From NCBI GenBank assembly GCA_030737875.1, contig CM060909.1, positions 396,347,565 to 396,411,564 on the forward strand: DNA of 64,000 bases, read 5' to 3'. Numbering within the stretch: the stretch's first letter is position 1; every line of letters starts with the position of its first letter. This DNA comes from Allium sativum (taxonomy: Eukaryota > Streptophyta > Magnoliopsida > Asparagales > Amaryllidaceae). Under the pieces are notes generated by a model. That model did no database searches. It had not been told where the DNA came from and worked only from the letters and a program-made list of their open reading frames with translations. A program made the translations under genes and the position numbers. Shown here piece after piece: positions 1-10,185 of this stretch.

Positions 1-1560
1 TTCCAAGTAGCCTTCACTTCTGGGTTACTAAAATTCCATAACCATTTAGTTAACAAAGAAGAGTTAAAACTATATAAATCGATGATCCCCAAACCCCTCC
101 CCTCCTCCTTGGATTTACAACAGACTTCCCAATTAACTAAACATTTATAACTACTACAATTTATATCTCCATTCCAGAGAAAGTTACGTCTTATTCTGTC
201 AATTTTCTCAATTACCCAACGAGGAAATTTATGAACGGCCATCCAATAAGTAGGAATAGCAGACAACACTGAGTTGACAAGAACTAATCTACCAAGAAAT
301 ATGGTATTCCAACCAGATAATCTATTATTAATCTTATTTAAAATAACTAACCAATCTTCATGCTTAAGTTTTGAAGGACTAATCTTAAAACCCAAATAAT
401 CAAAAGGAAATTTCATAGTAGAATAGTTTAAGGTAGCAGCAATTTGATTCTCGACATTACCAAAATTATTAAGAATCATAGCCGAACTCTTATCAAAATT
501 AATCCTGAGCCCAGATAACATCTCAAAACAGTAAAGAATAAACTTCAAAGCTATAATATGCTTGGGAAGATGAGAGGTAAATAATAATGTATCATTTGCA
601 AATTGAAGAATTGATAAATCATTGTTAAAATCCTCATCACCAATAAAACCTAAGACGCCTAATCTCGCAGCTCTCTTAATAATTTTGGTGAAAATATCAA
701 TAGCGAGATTAAATCAAAGAGGTGACAGCTCTTTTAGATTGAATTTTCTTACCAATAACCCCATTGACTACAATACTAGAACAACCAGATTTGAGCAAAA
801 GCATGATCCAATTAACCCATCTAACACTAAAGCCCCCAGCTAAACATAACTCGCAAATAAATCCCAGTCAATTGAATTGAAAGCCTTCTCAAAATCTTTT
901 TTCAAAATAGCACAAGAAAAGTTATTTTTACAGCAAACATTAATATACTCTTGAGCCGCAGCCACTCCGTCAACTATGTTCCTGCCTTTTATAAAGGCAG
1001 TTTAGGAACAATCAATTAGATCGTTCATCTTAATACTAACCCTATTCGGCTAGAACTTTTGTGATAATTTTAACAGAACAATTGACTAAAGAAATAGGCC
1101 TAAAGTCCTTTAAAGTGTTAGCGCCTAATTTCTTATGAATAAGGATAACATTAGCAAAGATAAAGCTACCTAAACACAAATTCCAATTATAAAATTATTA
1201 AATAAGTTGATAATATCAAATTTCAAAACATCCTAAAATTGCTTATAAAAAAGAGTAGAAAAACCATCTGGACTAGGAGCTTTGTCACTAGGCATATCAT
1301 TAATAGCCTTCCATATCTCCTGCTCCGAGAAAGGCTTATCTAAATCAACTAAATCAAACCTAGCATTAGAAGGATAAATGTCATTCCAACTAACATTAAT
1401 CCTTCTCTTAATCTTAGAACCAAAAATCTACCTATAATACCTAGTAAAAGCCTCATTTAAATCCCTCTGAACAGACAACTCCACATCATTAACAAAAATA
1501 GAATGGATCAAATTATTACGTCTCCTCTTATTAGCCACCTATGGAAAAATTTAGTGTAAC
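1..1560 (-). pseudogene. LINE reverse transcriptase domain and following linker, broken
   Basis: Downstream of the endonuclease the minus strand reads as a non-LTR reverse transcriptase. Visible motifs include SDKAPSPDGF near 1270, KKDFEKAFNSIDWDLF near 870, and QFANDTLLF near 590 where the family has QFADDTLLF. The first Asp of the catalytic pair is therefore Asn. After the palm comes FDYLGFKIS near 400 and the conserved linker (RLSGWN, LVNSVLSAIPTYWM) running to the left edge. Several stops interrupt it, for example after LFYKQF. Any RNase H domain would lie beyond the window. This copy cannot be active. Confidence 0.88.
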
Positions 1561-1979
1561 TATCCCCCTCCTTAATCCATTGAACACGGGCCCTTTGCTT
1601 CTACATGACCTCTTCTTTTTCCAATATCAACTTAAGATCATGCCTAAGATTGCAAAATTTATCCCTCTCATTGGTATTGAGAGTTCTGGACTTACTAATC
1701 TTGTCTAAATCTAACATCTCACACATAATCTTGTCTTTCCTAATTCTAACACTACCAAAAATATACTTATTCCACTGCTTGAGAAAAAATCTTAACTTAT
1801 CCAACTTCGCAACAAAAATCTCAGCAGAATTACCACTGTACAAATTATTAAAATAAAACAAGGAGTTCCACTTAACAGTAACTAAATTAACAAAACTAGG
1901 ATCTAACAACCATATCTTATCAAATTTGAAATTGTTATAAATGGAAATATTCGAGTTACAAGACAGAAAGATGAGCCAA

Positions 1980-2625
1980 TGATCCGAATATAAAAAAGGC
2001 AAACCTTTAACTCTACAGATAGAAAATCTACCCTCAAAATCTATCTAATAAGGCAAAAGAAGGACTTTCTCTTACATTAGACCATGTAAAAGATCTATTA
2101 TTAAGAGGAATCTCAATCAAATTGTTATCTAAAATGAAATCATTGAATTCCTCCATATCAGAGAAATCCCCTTCTCTAGGTGATCTCTCCCCCAAAAACC
2201 AAGTGACATTGAAATCTCCCCCCATAATCCATTGATTGGGGACAAGATTTCTAAAATTAGTACATTCGACCCACAAGATTCTCCTCCCAATTTTTGTATG
2301 AGGACCATACACATTAGTAATACCCAAAATAGAATTATGTATAAGGGAGGATAAAATAATGTGCAAAGAATACAATTTAGGAATCTCCTAAATGAGTCAA
2401 AATTGATTATCCTTCCAGCCAATCATAAGTCCCCCAGCACTACCCATGGCCGGAAGACAAGCCCAAATACGGAAGTGAGACCCACCTAACCTCGTATAAA
2501 ATCTAAGATCAGGGTTCTCGATTTTAGTTTCCTGAAGCAAAACAATATCAATATGGTAGTCCTTAAAAAAAGTCCTAGCCATATCGCATTTTTTAGGCTT
2601 ATTAAGACCCCTAATATTCAGCTAA
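1980..2625 (-). pseudogene. LINE endonuclease (EN) domain, broken
   Basis: The minus strand encodes successive motifs of an L1-type endonuclease, which nicks target DNA for target-primed reverse transcription. They are LNIRGLN at the start, LLQETK (metal-binding Glu), TNVYGP, GGDFNV, FTWSN, LLDRF, and finally YSDHW with the catalytic Asp-His pair near 1985. Two in-frame stops lie near 2380-2395, and a frameshift lies between about 2034 and 2002. The order and spacing are those of a full EN domain, so identification is firm, but no single frame is intact. Confidence 0.88.
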
Positions 2626-2735
2626 CAATCCTCAACATCTCAAAGAATCAAACCTCTCAATTCCTACTTCTAATGTAATCCGCATCTAACTCAACATCAG
2701 TAAAAATAAATGCAGTACCATTAGCAAGCTGAACC

Positions 2736-3185
2736 AATATATAATCGCTAAGCTTGTGTGTCTCATAGAAGTGTGTTAAGCTAAGAGAAAAATTCTCCGC
2801 TACAAAACAGATATATATGTTTAGCAGAGATCAACGAATACAACACACAATACAATGTCAGATATACAATCCATTAGCAAGTCTGTTCTCGGTCTGAATG
2901 AAACCGAAGGCACTTTATTCCTCATCCCATATATCCAATACAGGAGAGAGACCCTCACATATCTGGTTGATCTCTAAGTACGTCTGGATGACCACCACGT
3001 ATAACCTCATCTTGGGTGTACACCCCAAATCGAGACATCAGCGATCATTCCAACGATGTGAAGATCTCCAGTCTTCGACCACCATCTTCATAACTTTGAC
3101 TTTTAATCGTCATATCTGTTATTTAGAACCTTCTGAACGCGGTCTTTCTGAATAATTCATTTTCTAAATAATTCACGCATCTTTA
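2736..3185 (-). mobile_element. Element B, left LTR, first piece
   Basis: This stretch aligns by eye with 38925-39345, which lies in B's other LTR (shared signs: a run ending GTGTTAAGC, the ATATATATTTAGCAG region, the nested hairpin GAAGA...TCTTC). It is the left copy of B's LTR, cut on the left by the LINE and on the right by A1. The sequence resumes at 18162 after A1. No coding potential is evident. Confidence 0.85.
3181..3185. repeat. Target-site duplication of A1, left copy (CTTTA)
   Basis: CTTTA stands directly before the first TG of A1 and again directly after its last CA at 18157-18161. Five base pairs is the usual size for Ty3/gypsy and Ty1/copia integrases. The uninterrupted version of this site exists at about 39345 in the other LTR of B. 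Confidence 0.95.
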
Positions 3186-5213
3186 TGTGACGGCAAGGAA
3201 TTTCGCCCGGTCCGAACCAGTCGCTAAACCGACCCAGACCGTTCGAAACGCCCTATCGTTTGAGAACAGGACAAAACAGAACGCAAACAAAAGAACATTT
3301 CATTGTATATTACAACAATGCATCAGATTACAAGAATATACAGAGTAACAATGAATATTACACAGAAATATCAGAGATTTAAATTACATTTAAATACATC
3401 GCAGCGGAAAATAATACAATACACAACTAGAAGAGATATACGGATACAAAGCTTTCCGGATATCGTTCCAGCTGTAAACCAGGATCCTGTGAATATAAAT
3501 CTGCAAAACCAAAACTACTAGCTGCCCGTGTCAAAATAAGGGCACCCAGAGTTTAGGTTAAAACAATAAACTCCAGGTCAGTCATGTGACTGGTGTGAGA
3601 ACTAAAACAGTTAATCTTTATTTTTAAAGTTAGGTAAATCAAGGGACCACGCCGTATAACACGGAACGGGTTTCCTCCCAAGAATACCAGTGCATAAAAC
3701 AAACAGCGCAATGCTAAATAAAGAAAAATGAAGCTGTTATAAGACCCAGGTCCCATCACACAATGCAACGCAGCCGAGGATAGGGTTTTCCCTTATAACA
3801 GCCAAAGAATGCTTGATACGTTTAAAACAAATCATTTGATACTACTATAGGTGCATAGTGTATAAAACAACTTCAAATCATAAGATCAATCATAGGCGGC
3901 ATGAATGCCCCATACCACTATGTCGCCATATATAGGTTATACAATCAAAATCGCAAAGTCACGTATTTGGAGATTGGATTTCCATCTATGAACCGAGGCA
4001 AAAGATAGTCCTCAACCGATTCGAGACAATCTAGCCCATGTCTCCGGAACAGCCGCAACTGCCCCTTGGATCGTCAGGGCCGGTCCACCGATGTGGATTA
4101 TAGTGCCTGAACAATACGTCTCTCCGCCCTTTGGGGCGTAAACGAGCCAACTAAATGACTCCATCGGTTCGAGAACGACCGATCAATCCGAGGCGCCTCG
4201 CAACAGCAACAACCACATAAGTCAAACTCGTCAGGGCGTGTAAAACCACTGACGCCACTTCTAGCTAGAAAGAAACGCATGCCCTCCCTGAGGTCCGTCT
4301 CCCGTTTTTGGTTCATACCGGGTGTGAAACACGCGAGGTAACCGTTACACAAAGCTACGCCACAAAGGCCGTGCTTTGATCATCACCACAAGACTTTGCT
4401 TTTCAACAGAAGCCTCGATCAATTGCCACTTAGGCATGCCACACAGGCAATTCACTCCATGCGTTTGATATCCATCAATATATAACCCCTGAGCTCGTAC
4501 GTCTCAGAGAAGGGCGTTAAGCAAGAGAATAAATTCTCCACCGCCAAACAGATATATATTTAATAGAAATCAAACACACAGACTAAAATCCAATGTCAGA
4601 CACACAGTCCATTTACAAGTCCGTTCTTGGTCTGAACGAAACCGGAGGCACCTAGTACCCCGCATATCCATCGATCTCCAAGTACGTCTGGACGATCACT
4701 AACTGTTTCCATCTTCTTGGGTGTACAGCCCAATCAAGATCATCAGTAATCACCCAAACGACGTGAAGACCTCCGGTCTTCGACCATCGTCTTCATCTTC
4801 GACTTAACGTCGTATCAGTTATTCAGAATGGGATAAACCCGGCCTTTCTGAAATAACTCGCGTATATTTTAAATAAGTGTTACACAAACACAACATACGC
4901 CTCATTCCAATTCATTAGTCACTAACCGTAAATTAATCAAGAGAATAATTCCCCAAATATTAACCCCGAAGGCCGAAACCAACATCAGATCAATATCCAG
5001 AAAACCATTCTACTTGGCCAACCGACAGTTAGTTTCTAAATTTCACATTCATAGGGAAAGGTTCCCATTAATTTTATCCAAGATAAATTCCTTGAATTTA
5101 TTCTTTATTCTATTTTTGAATCTCAATTCAAACTAGTCGGGATTAGCGAACCTTACCGAAGTAATCATTTATTTTAATTTCCCAATCCCAACCTATTCAT
5201 CCCATGAAGTAAA

Positions 5214-5328
5214 ACTGGTAATACTTCATATCTAACACCACAGTGTTATCGGTAAATTCAATTACCATTTCACGTTCAAATCTAATTAAAGATTTAACTA
5301 TCGCCCGGAGCAAAACTGGTGATACTCC
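5214..5328 (-). other. Two hairpins with conserved ACCAGTTTT loop (A1 left LTR)
   Basis: On the plus strand, arms ATGAAGT (5214-5220) and ACTTCAT (5223-onward to 5229 region) flank AAAACTGGTAAT, and arms GGAG (5307-5310) and CTCC (5325-5328) flank a similar loop. Read on the element's sense strand the loop is ATTACCAGTTTT or ATCACCAGTTTTG. The same pair recurs in every LTR examined; arms change in a matched way elsewhere. Exact arm boundaries should be checked by folding. Confidence 0.6.
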
Positions 5329-5391
5329 ATTTCGATTATTTCAATCTAATTAAAGATTCATTAAAACTCCACTTAGTTTTAATCTGTGACT

Positions 5392-5846
5392 GGGTTAAAG
5401 AATCAGTGTCATTTAAAACACGGTTCACGATAAACCCAAAATCACATCACATCTCAATCAGTCCCTAATTGTAAATTAGCAAGTGAGCAATTCCCTAAGT
5501 ATTAATCCCGAAGGCCGAAACCAACATCAGATCAATACCTCGGACACTATTCAACTTAACTAATCTCCAGTTAGTTTCTGATTTTCTTAACTCCTTTAGG
5601 TCTAATAACTGTATTATTGAAGATACCGTTCACGACAACCCAAAATCACATTTCATTAATTATCGGGTTAAAGAACGAGTGTTGTTTAAAACACTGTCCA
5701 CGATAAACCCAAAAATCAATATCGATTCAATTCCAATTAAATGTTATTTAATTGGTACACTTCATTAAATCTAAATAAAAAGATTTAATCTTTTCTCAAC
5801 TGGGTCCAAGAACAGTGTTAGTGAAGACACCATTCACGACAAACCC
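5392..5846 (-). other. Array of GGGTT...AACCC hairpin modules (A1 left LTR)
   Basis: At least three modules of about 45 bp (5392-5437, 5665-5710, 5802-5846) each open with GGGTT or GGGTC and close with AACCC, and contain inner complementary arms of the type GTGTT/AACAC. A partial module lies near 5608-5640. The right LTR carries the same array at about 13394-13849. The arms persist in A2, A3, E4 and B, suggesting structured RNA or repeated binding sites. Confidence 0.6.
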
Positions 5847-6519
5847 AAATCACATTTGATATTCAATACAAGGCTCTGAATAGAAAATGTCCCGGCTTAT
5901 ATTCAATATCCAATTCTGCGGCCAACAAAGGTTGTATTGGAAATAACGATATATATATCTATATCTTCCAAATTTCCATAACAACATCTGTATAATCACG
6001 AAATCCAACATCGAAATATTCCGAAGACAATTTCGATTCAAATCCATTCCAATGCAATCATTGGAAATTTTGGTTATTTTTAAAACCCTTTTCGAATTCA
6101 ATTTATTTATTTAAAAATAAATTGAATTATAATTCTAGTTCAAAACCAGTTCATTTCGATAAAAATCTATTTTTATCTTTTCAAATATGGAGTTTTTCAT
6201 CCCAATTCTTCTCAAATCATTTCTTATGATTTTACACAAATTATTAAGATTTTTAATAATTTTATCAAGGTCCGTACAGTCGATTTCCACCAATGGCCAT
6301 CGAACTGCACTTACAGCGACCTTTTTCGAATTTGATTTGGACGTATCTCCAAATCCAACCGTTAGATTTCGAATTTCTAAAATTCATTAGAAAGCTCTTT
6401 TCGATACGAACCCAACGGTTCCGGTTTTAGGAGAATCCGACGGTCGGATCTCCCGTAATGTCCATTTGAAACGAATGGTCGAAATTCACGAACTGCCGCG
6501 GCGCGGCGCGTTCTATTCA

Positions 6520-6565
6520 GGCCATTATATTATATATATAATATATATAATATATATTTCGTCGA
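6520..6565. repeat. TA-dinucleotide tract
   Basis: A stretch dominated by TATA steps follows the GC-rich GCCGCGGCGCGGCGCG block. The same pairing of GC palindrome and TA tract recurs at 14522, 27259, 34860, 46870, 53970 and 62445, so it is a fixed LTR landmark. It could be a DNA-unwinding or hairpin-prone spot; no other role is visible. Confidence 0.7.
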
Positions 6566-6699
6566 TTTCTATTTAAAACGAATTATATAAATAGTTTTAA
6601 AATTCGTTTCAAAAGCAATTTCAACTTCCATTTCAATTCAAATCAAAATTGAATTCTTCTTTATAAATTCGTTTTAAAATTCATTTCTATTCAATTCAA

Positions 6700-6975
6700 A
6701 TTTCAATTCAATTCATTTTGAAATCGTTTTCAATTCAATTCATTTCGAAATCGTTTTCAGTTCATTTCATTTCGAAATCGTTTTATATTCAATTCATTTC
6801 GAAATCGTTTTCAATTCATTTCATTTCGAAATCGTTTTCAATTCAATTCATTTCGAAATCGTTTTCAATTCATTTCATTTCGAAATCGTTTTATATTCAA
6901 TTCATTTCGAAATCAATATCGTTTTATATTCAATTCATTTCGAAATCGTTTTCAATTCAATTCATTTCGAAATGA
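6700..6975. repeat. Tandem repeat of TTCATTTCGAAATCG-type units (A1 left LTR)
   Basis: About ten units of roughly 24-30 bp built on TTCAATTCATTTCGAAATCG stand head to tail. Because units are near multiples of three, the array is open in one plus-strand frame and gives a repetitive Phe/Ile/Ser/Lys peptide, which I regard as artefact. The right LTR has the same array at 14702-14977. A2 has only a short, unexpanded version (26970-27130), so the expansion is specific to the A1 lineage. Confidence 0.85.
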
Positions 6976-7098
6976 ATAAAATCGATATAAATATCGTTCA
7001 CGTCAAAATGGCGTCAATCTAATCAACACGGCTTCATAAATTTCTATTTTCAAATATTCTATTTCAAATATTTCTTTTTCAAAATAGTTGTTATTATC

Positions 7099-7262
7099 AA
7101 AATATTTCGTTCAACACATGACCAATCTCAATGAATGAGTACTGTCAACACATGAACTTTTATTTTATATTGATAAAGATGTAAATTTTATTACTAAAAT
7201 ATTTCGTTCAACACATGACCAATCTCAATGGATGAGTACTGTCAACACATGAACTTTTATTT
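7099..7262. repeat. Two direct copies of an AACACATGA-rich 65 bp segment
   Basis: A segment containing TTTCGTTCAACACATGACC and ending in ACATGAACTTTTATTTTA occurs at about 7099 and again about 97 bp later. The right LTR shows the same pair from about 15101. It is a small tandem duplication that predates insertion of A1. Confidence 0.85.
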
Positions 7263-7918
7263 TATAATATTCTTTATTTTTCAAATTGGAATGAGGCCCA
7301 ATCAATTACCATATAAAGTTAATTATACGGATTTTCATACAACACATGTATATAATAGCATGGAAAAATAATCAACCATCAACCAAAGTGCACTACACTG
7401 TATAAGCATCAAATATAGATATCCAACGCTTAAAATAGCCTGTCAATCAACCGATCGACATATTCAATCAATCAGGATGAGTGAACTTCAAATTTCATCC
7501 CAACACCCGTGTGGGGTTTCAAACAATCAAACACAGATTTTATTTGTGCAGTTGGGCGATGTGTAAAATTTATCGACCCAATCAATATCCTTCAATTAGG
7601 TGTACATAAACAAACCGTCTGGTTTGTAAATGAATATTTATTCACTTCACGTTAAAAATTATATTTTTAACGATAAAACATTTTATTCAACCTATGAATA
7701 TTCTATTCGGTTCATTTATTCAATAAAATGATCTTTTTATTTTTCTAACATATTTTAGAAAATTTCGGCGGCATAACGGCACGATACTAGAAACGGGACA
7801 AGGCCTAGCCTTATCCCCGGTCTAGTGAAGGCCCACGCCATTCACACATCAACCAAAATCACCAAACAACCAAATTCGAATCAAATCATATAACTAATCT
7901 ATGCAACCAAACAAACAA

Positions 7919-7961
7919 GTCCATGGTCTGTGGACGATTGTGTCGGGTGCTACTAAGCACC
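7919..7961 (-). other. Conserved double hairpin (A1 left LTR)
   Basis: Two perfect stems lie 10 bp apart: GTCCA/TGGAC (7919-7935) with a 7 nt loop, and GGTGCT/AGCACC (7946-7961) with a 4 nt loop. The same pair is found in A2 (26176-26218), A3 (45855 onward) and E4 (63519-63562), with loops varying but stems mostly kept. The function is unknown. Confidence 0.7.
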
Positions 7962-8006
7962 GTCTGCATCCTAGTATATATATATAATTAGAAAAGAAAT
8001 TGAAAG

Positions 8007-8021
8007 GTGAGAAATTCTCAC
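8007..8021. other. 15-bp inverted repeat GTGAGAA-N-TTCTCAC (A1 left LTR)
   Basis: Perfect 7 bp arms stand around one central base. The arms are retained in A2, A3 and E4, and B has the matched variant GTGAGAG/CTCTCAC. The right LTR copy (16009-16023) has one arm change (TTTTCAC). Confidence 0.75.
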
Positions 8022-8112
8022 ATATAGCTATCCTAGCTCCACGGCTCTTCTCTTAGAGAAGTCTTCATCGTCATCGCATCCTTTTTCATCTTCGTTGCCC
8101 GCTTTCACTACC

Positions 8113-8645
8113 TATGTAAAAATCGAATTTTTACTTCGCTATTCAATATATAAAAATCATATTTTTATTTCGAAGTTCAATATATAAAAATCATATTTTT
8201 ATTATGCTATTCAATATATAAAAATCGAATTTTTATATCCGCTATTTCTATTTTAAAAACAATGTTAATTTTATTTTCAAAATCAATGCAAACTTTGTTT
8301 TCAAAGCTAATTCATTTTTTTCCATTGCTACTATATAGATAAAAATTATATTTTTACCTCGTTATTCTCTATATAAAGATTTCGCCTTTTCAAATATATC
8401 ATTATAAAAATCACATTTTTAGTTTTCTACACATATAAAGATGATACTTTTAATATTCCTATCATGTAAAAATTATATCTTTACTTCTTTACATAAACAA
8501 AAATCATATTTTTCCATCATTTATATAATAAAGACTATATTTTTAATACTTTCTACTTTCAAAAATATTCCTTTTCTTTTAAAAATCATATTTTTATTTA
8601 TTCAACTTCACTATAAAAATCGCATTTTTATGCATTCAACTTCGC
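8113..8645 (-). repeat. Array of AT hairpins, TAAAAAT-NNN-ATTTTTA type (A1 left LTR)
   Basis: More than ten short near-palindromes of the form AAAAATCATATTTTTA are spaced every 25-50 bp in otherwise unrelated AT-rich sequence. The right LTR repeats them at about 16115-16650. They lie between the splice-donor-like site and the GTGAGAA palindrome on the element's sense strand. Corresponding arrays occur in A2, A3, E4 and E5. Confidence 0.75.
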
Positions 8646-8849
8646 TAAAAAAAAAAGATGGTTTAAAAGAATGTTAACTTAGATAAAGCAATCACCTTTC
8701 TCTTCAAATCTTTCATTTGCAATCTCATAAGGAAAAATCAAAAAAAAAATTCTTTGCAATTCATATATCTAAAAATTAATCTTTATACTAAATTATATAA
8801 AAAAAAACTGAGTTTAAATAATGTTTGCATAAATAAATAAAATAAGGAC

Positions 8850-9225
8850 ACTTACAGTATTTATTTTAGCGAGAGAGGGGGGGTTTGCGAGGCTCGGTGG
8901 CGGGGATAGGTAGGGGAAGGGAGGAGGAAGAGGAGCTCGCGGGGTTCAATAGAGGAGGAGGAAGAAGCGAATGAGGTGAGGAGGCGAGAGGGAGAGGAGG
9001 ACGGCCAGCGCCTGAGGCGCGACGGCGCCTGGCGGAGGAGCGGGAAGTTGCCGCGCCTGCTGCGCGGTGGCGCGCTCTGCGGGGCGCGGTGGCGCCTCTC
9101 GTCGGAGGAGCGGCGGCAAAGCCCTAGAGGCGGCGGCGGATTGCTCTGTTGTTTTTTTTTTTTTAGAAAAACTGAAATGGGAAGTATCGGTGGCGGGGGG
9201 GGGGGGGGGGGTGCAGAGGGTAATG
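8850..9225 (-). other. GC-rich cassette ending in GTAAGT (A1 left LTR)
   Basis: About 350 bp of strongly GC-rich sequence rises out of the AT-rich LTR. On the sense strand it starts after a pyrimidine-rich run ending in a C homopolymer (9198-9210) and ends at GTAAGT (8850-8855), a good splice-donor match. It resembles a plant first exon in composition. Open frames here are GC by-products with no recognisable domain. The right LTR copy is at about 16852-17220. A2 and A3 carry unrelated cassettes in the same place. Confidence 0.65.
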
Positions 9226-10150
9226 AAGGGGAAGAGAAAATATATTTTTATTTTATTTTATTTAATTTAATTATTTAATTTCTAAAAAGGTACTTTTACA
9301 TACGACCTCTAAACGAGGTCCACCGCCCGTCGTCCATAGCGTTTTACCCCCATTCCGAACACAATGGGATATGTATCGTAGGCCAATTCGATTGTTACGA
9401 TCAGTTTCCGTTAAATTTACATTTAAATCACTATATTGAATTTTAAACGTACATTTCAAATTACCGGGGTCACATACTAACCCTATATATTCCATAAAAA
9501 TATTTTCTAGCTTCGTATTGACGATACGGTCCTAACAAAACTAATTTCTTCGAATTCTGAGACCGTTAGAAAAATGGCCATTTTCCAGTCGATTAAAATC
9601 AACTGAAACTGGTCAAACGCGTTTTCCTTTGCCACGCTCACATACTGATTCGAAAAATTATGAAATTTGGAATCTAGCAATAACTTGACACTGCGGACCC
9701 AACAAAACTGGTTTCATCGAGATCCGAGGTCATTTGCAAAATGTCCATTTTTAAGGGCCTGAATTCCATAGCGACTATTCAGAATTTTCAACTGGACATA
9801 TCTTTTGATTCCCGCTACGAACTTTTGATTTTTCGGATTCTATAGAAAGATATTATCAATTAGATCCTATCATTTTTGGTTTCACTAAAATCCGGATTGT
9901 TTTGCACCCGGTACATTCAATTGAAGTTTGAAATCGAATTATCGAACTACCGCGCCATTTTCAATTCTATTTATAATTATATATAAATATTTGTATTCTA
10001 ACGACGACGTATATAATATATACGATCGAATTATATTCAAAATAAATTTCTCGTCGATATTATTTAAAATAATTCATTTTAAATAATCAAAATTCGCTAA
10101 AATTGCCAAAATAAAAATTTTAAACTGGCCCAGATTTTCGGGTTATTACA

Positions 10151-10163
10151 ATCTCCCCCACTT
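10151..10163 (-). other. A1 polypurine tract
   Basis: On the minus strand AAGTGGGGGAGAT abuts the TG of the 3' LTR. This is the expected position and composition for the primer of plus-strand DNA synthesis. Confidence 0.92.
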
Positions 10164-10167
10164 AAAA

Positions 10168-10185
10168 CTTTTCGTCCCCGAAAAG
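10168..10185 (-). other. Hairpin with GGGA loop next to the PPT (A1)
   Basis: On the minus strand CTTTTCG-GGGA-CGAAAAG is a perfect 7 bp stem with a GNRA-type tetraloop, about 5 nt from the PPT. It is identical in A2 (31499-31516) and A3 (50956-50973). Confidence 0.75.

Larger units (their letters stand above)
1..2735 (-). mobile_element. L1-type LINE, degenerate, 5' part of ORF2 region
   Basis: A non-LTR retrotransposon reads on the minus strand, from about 2735 leftwards and off the window. In order it shows an apurinic-like endonuclease and then a reverse transcriptase, the usual plant L1 ORF2 order. Frames are broken by many stops and shifts, so it is dead. Coding-like sequence continues upstream of the endonuclease to about 2734 (reading VQLANGTAFIFTDVELD), where it meets LTR sequence of element B. 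The simplest reading is a LINE inserted into B's left LTR, with its 3' end and the rest of that LTR beyond position 1. I cannot see its poly(A) tail or target duplication. Confidence 0.9.
3186..10150 (-). repeat. A1 3' LTR (left copy)
   Basis: This is a 6965 bp LTR on the minus strand, reading TGTAATAACCCG at its start (10150) and CCGTCACA at its end (3186). From the LTR start it holds U3, a TATA-like/pyrimidine promoter (9230-9290), a GC-rich cassette (8868-9225), a splice-donor-like GTAAGT (8850-8855), an AT hairpin array, conserved hairpins at 8007-8021 and 7919-7961, tandem repeats (6700-6975), hairpin modules (5392-5846), CCAGTTTT hairpins, and a poly(A)-like terminal region. It has no credible protein gene. 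Confidence 0.95.

Noticed and set aside
3553..3768. A 71-72 codon open frame (FIFLYLALRCLFYALVFLGG core) recurs in A1 (3553-3768, 11554-11769), A3 (49346-49564) and, with the start codon changed, A2 (29872-30087).
   Set aside because: The differences between A1 and A3 are nearly all amino-acid changing (S/C, L/F, L/S, R/W plus an inserted residue), the start is lost in A2, and E4 and B are broken. The DNA is conserved, not the protein.
6520..6565. TA-rich tract as origin of replication or TIR of a transposon
   Set aside because: It recurs at the same place in every LTR and has no flanking terminal inverted repeats or target duplications.
6718..6975. Open frame with repeating SFSIQFISK-type peptide
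   Set aside because: It is a by-product of a tandem DNA repeat whose unit is near a multiple of three.
8113..8645. AT hairpins as intrinsic terminators
   Set aside because: The genome is a plant's; hairpin plus T-run termination is bacterial, and the arrays occur mid-LTR.
9190..9212. G and C homopolymer runs as possible G-quadruplex or regulatory element
   Set aside because: Length differs between sister LTRs and such runs are error-prone in sequencing; one uninterrupted run gives weak evidence for a specific structure.
8976..9278. GC-rich open frames of 60-100 codons (also 17069-17284, 24863-25234, 24945-25142, 51821-52196)
   Set aside because: Gly/Arg or Pro/Ser-rich frames open on both strands, as expected from GC composition; no domain; homopolymer changes between sister LTRs shift the frames.
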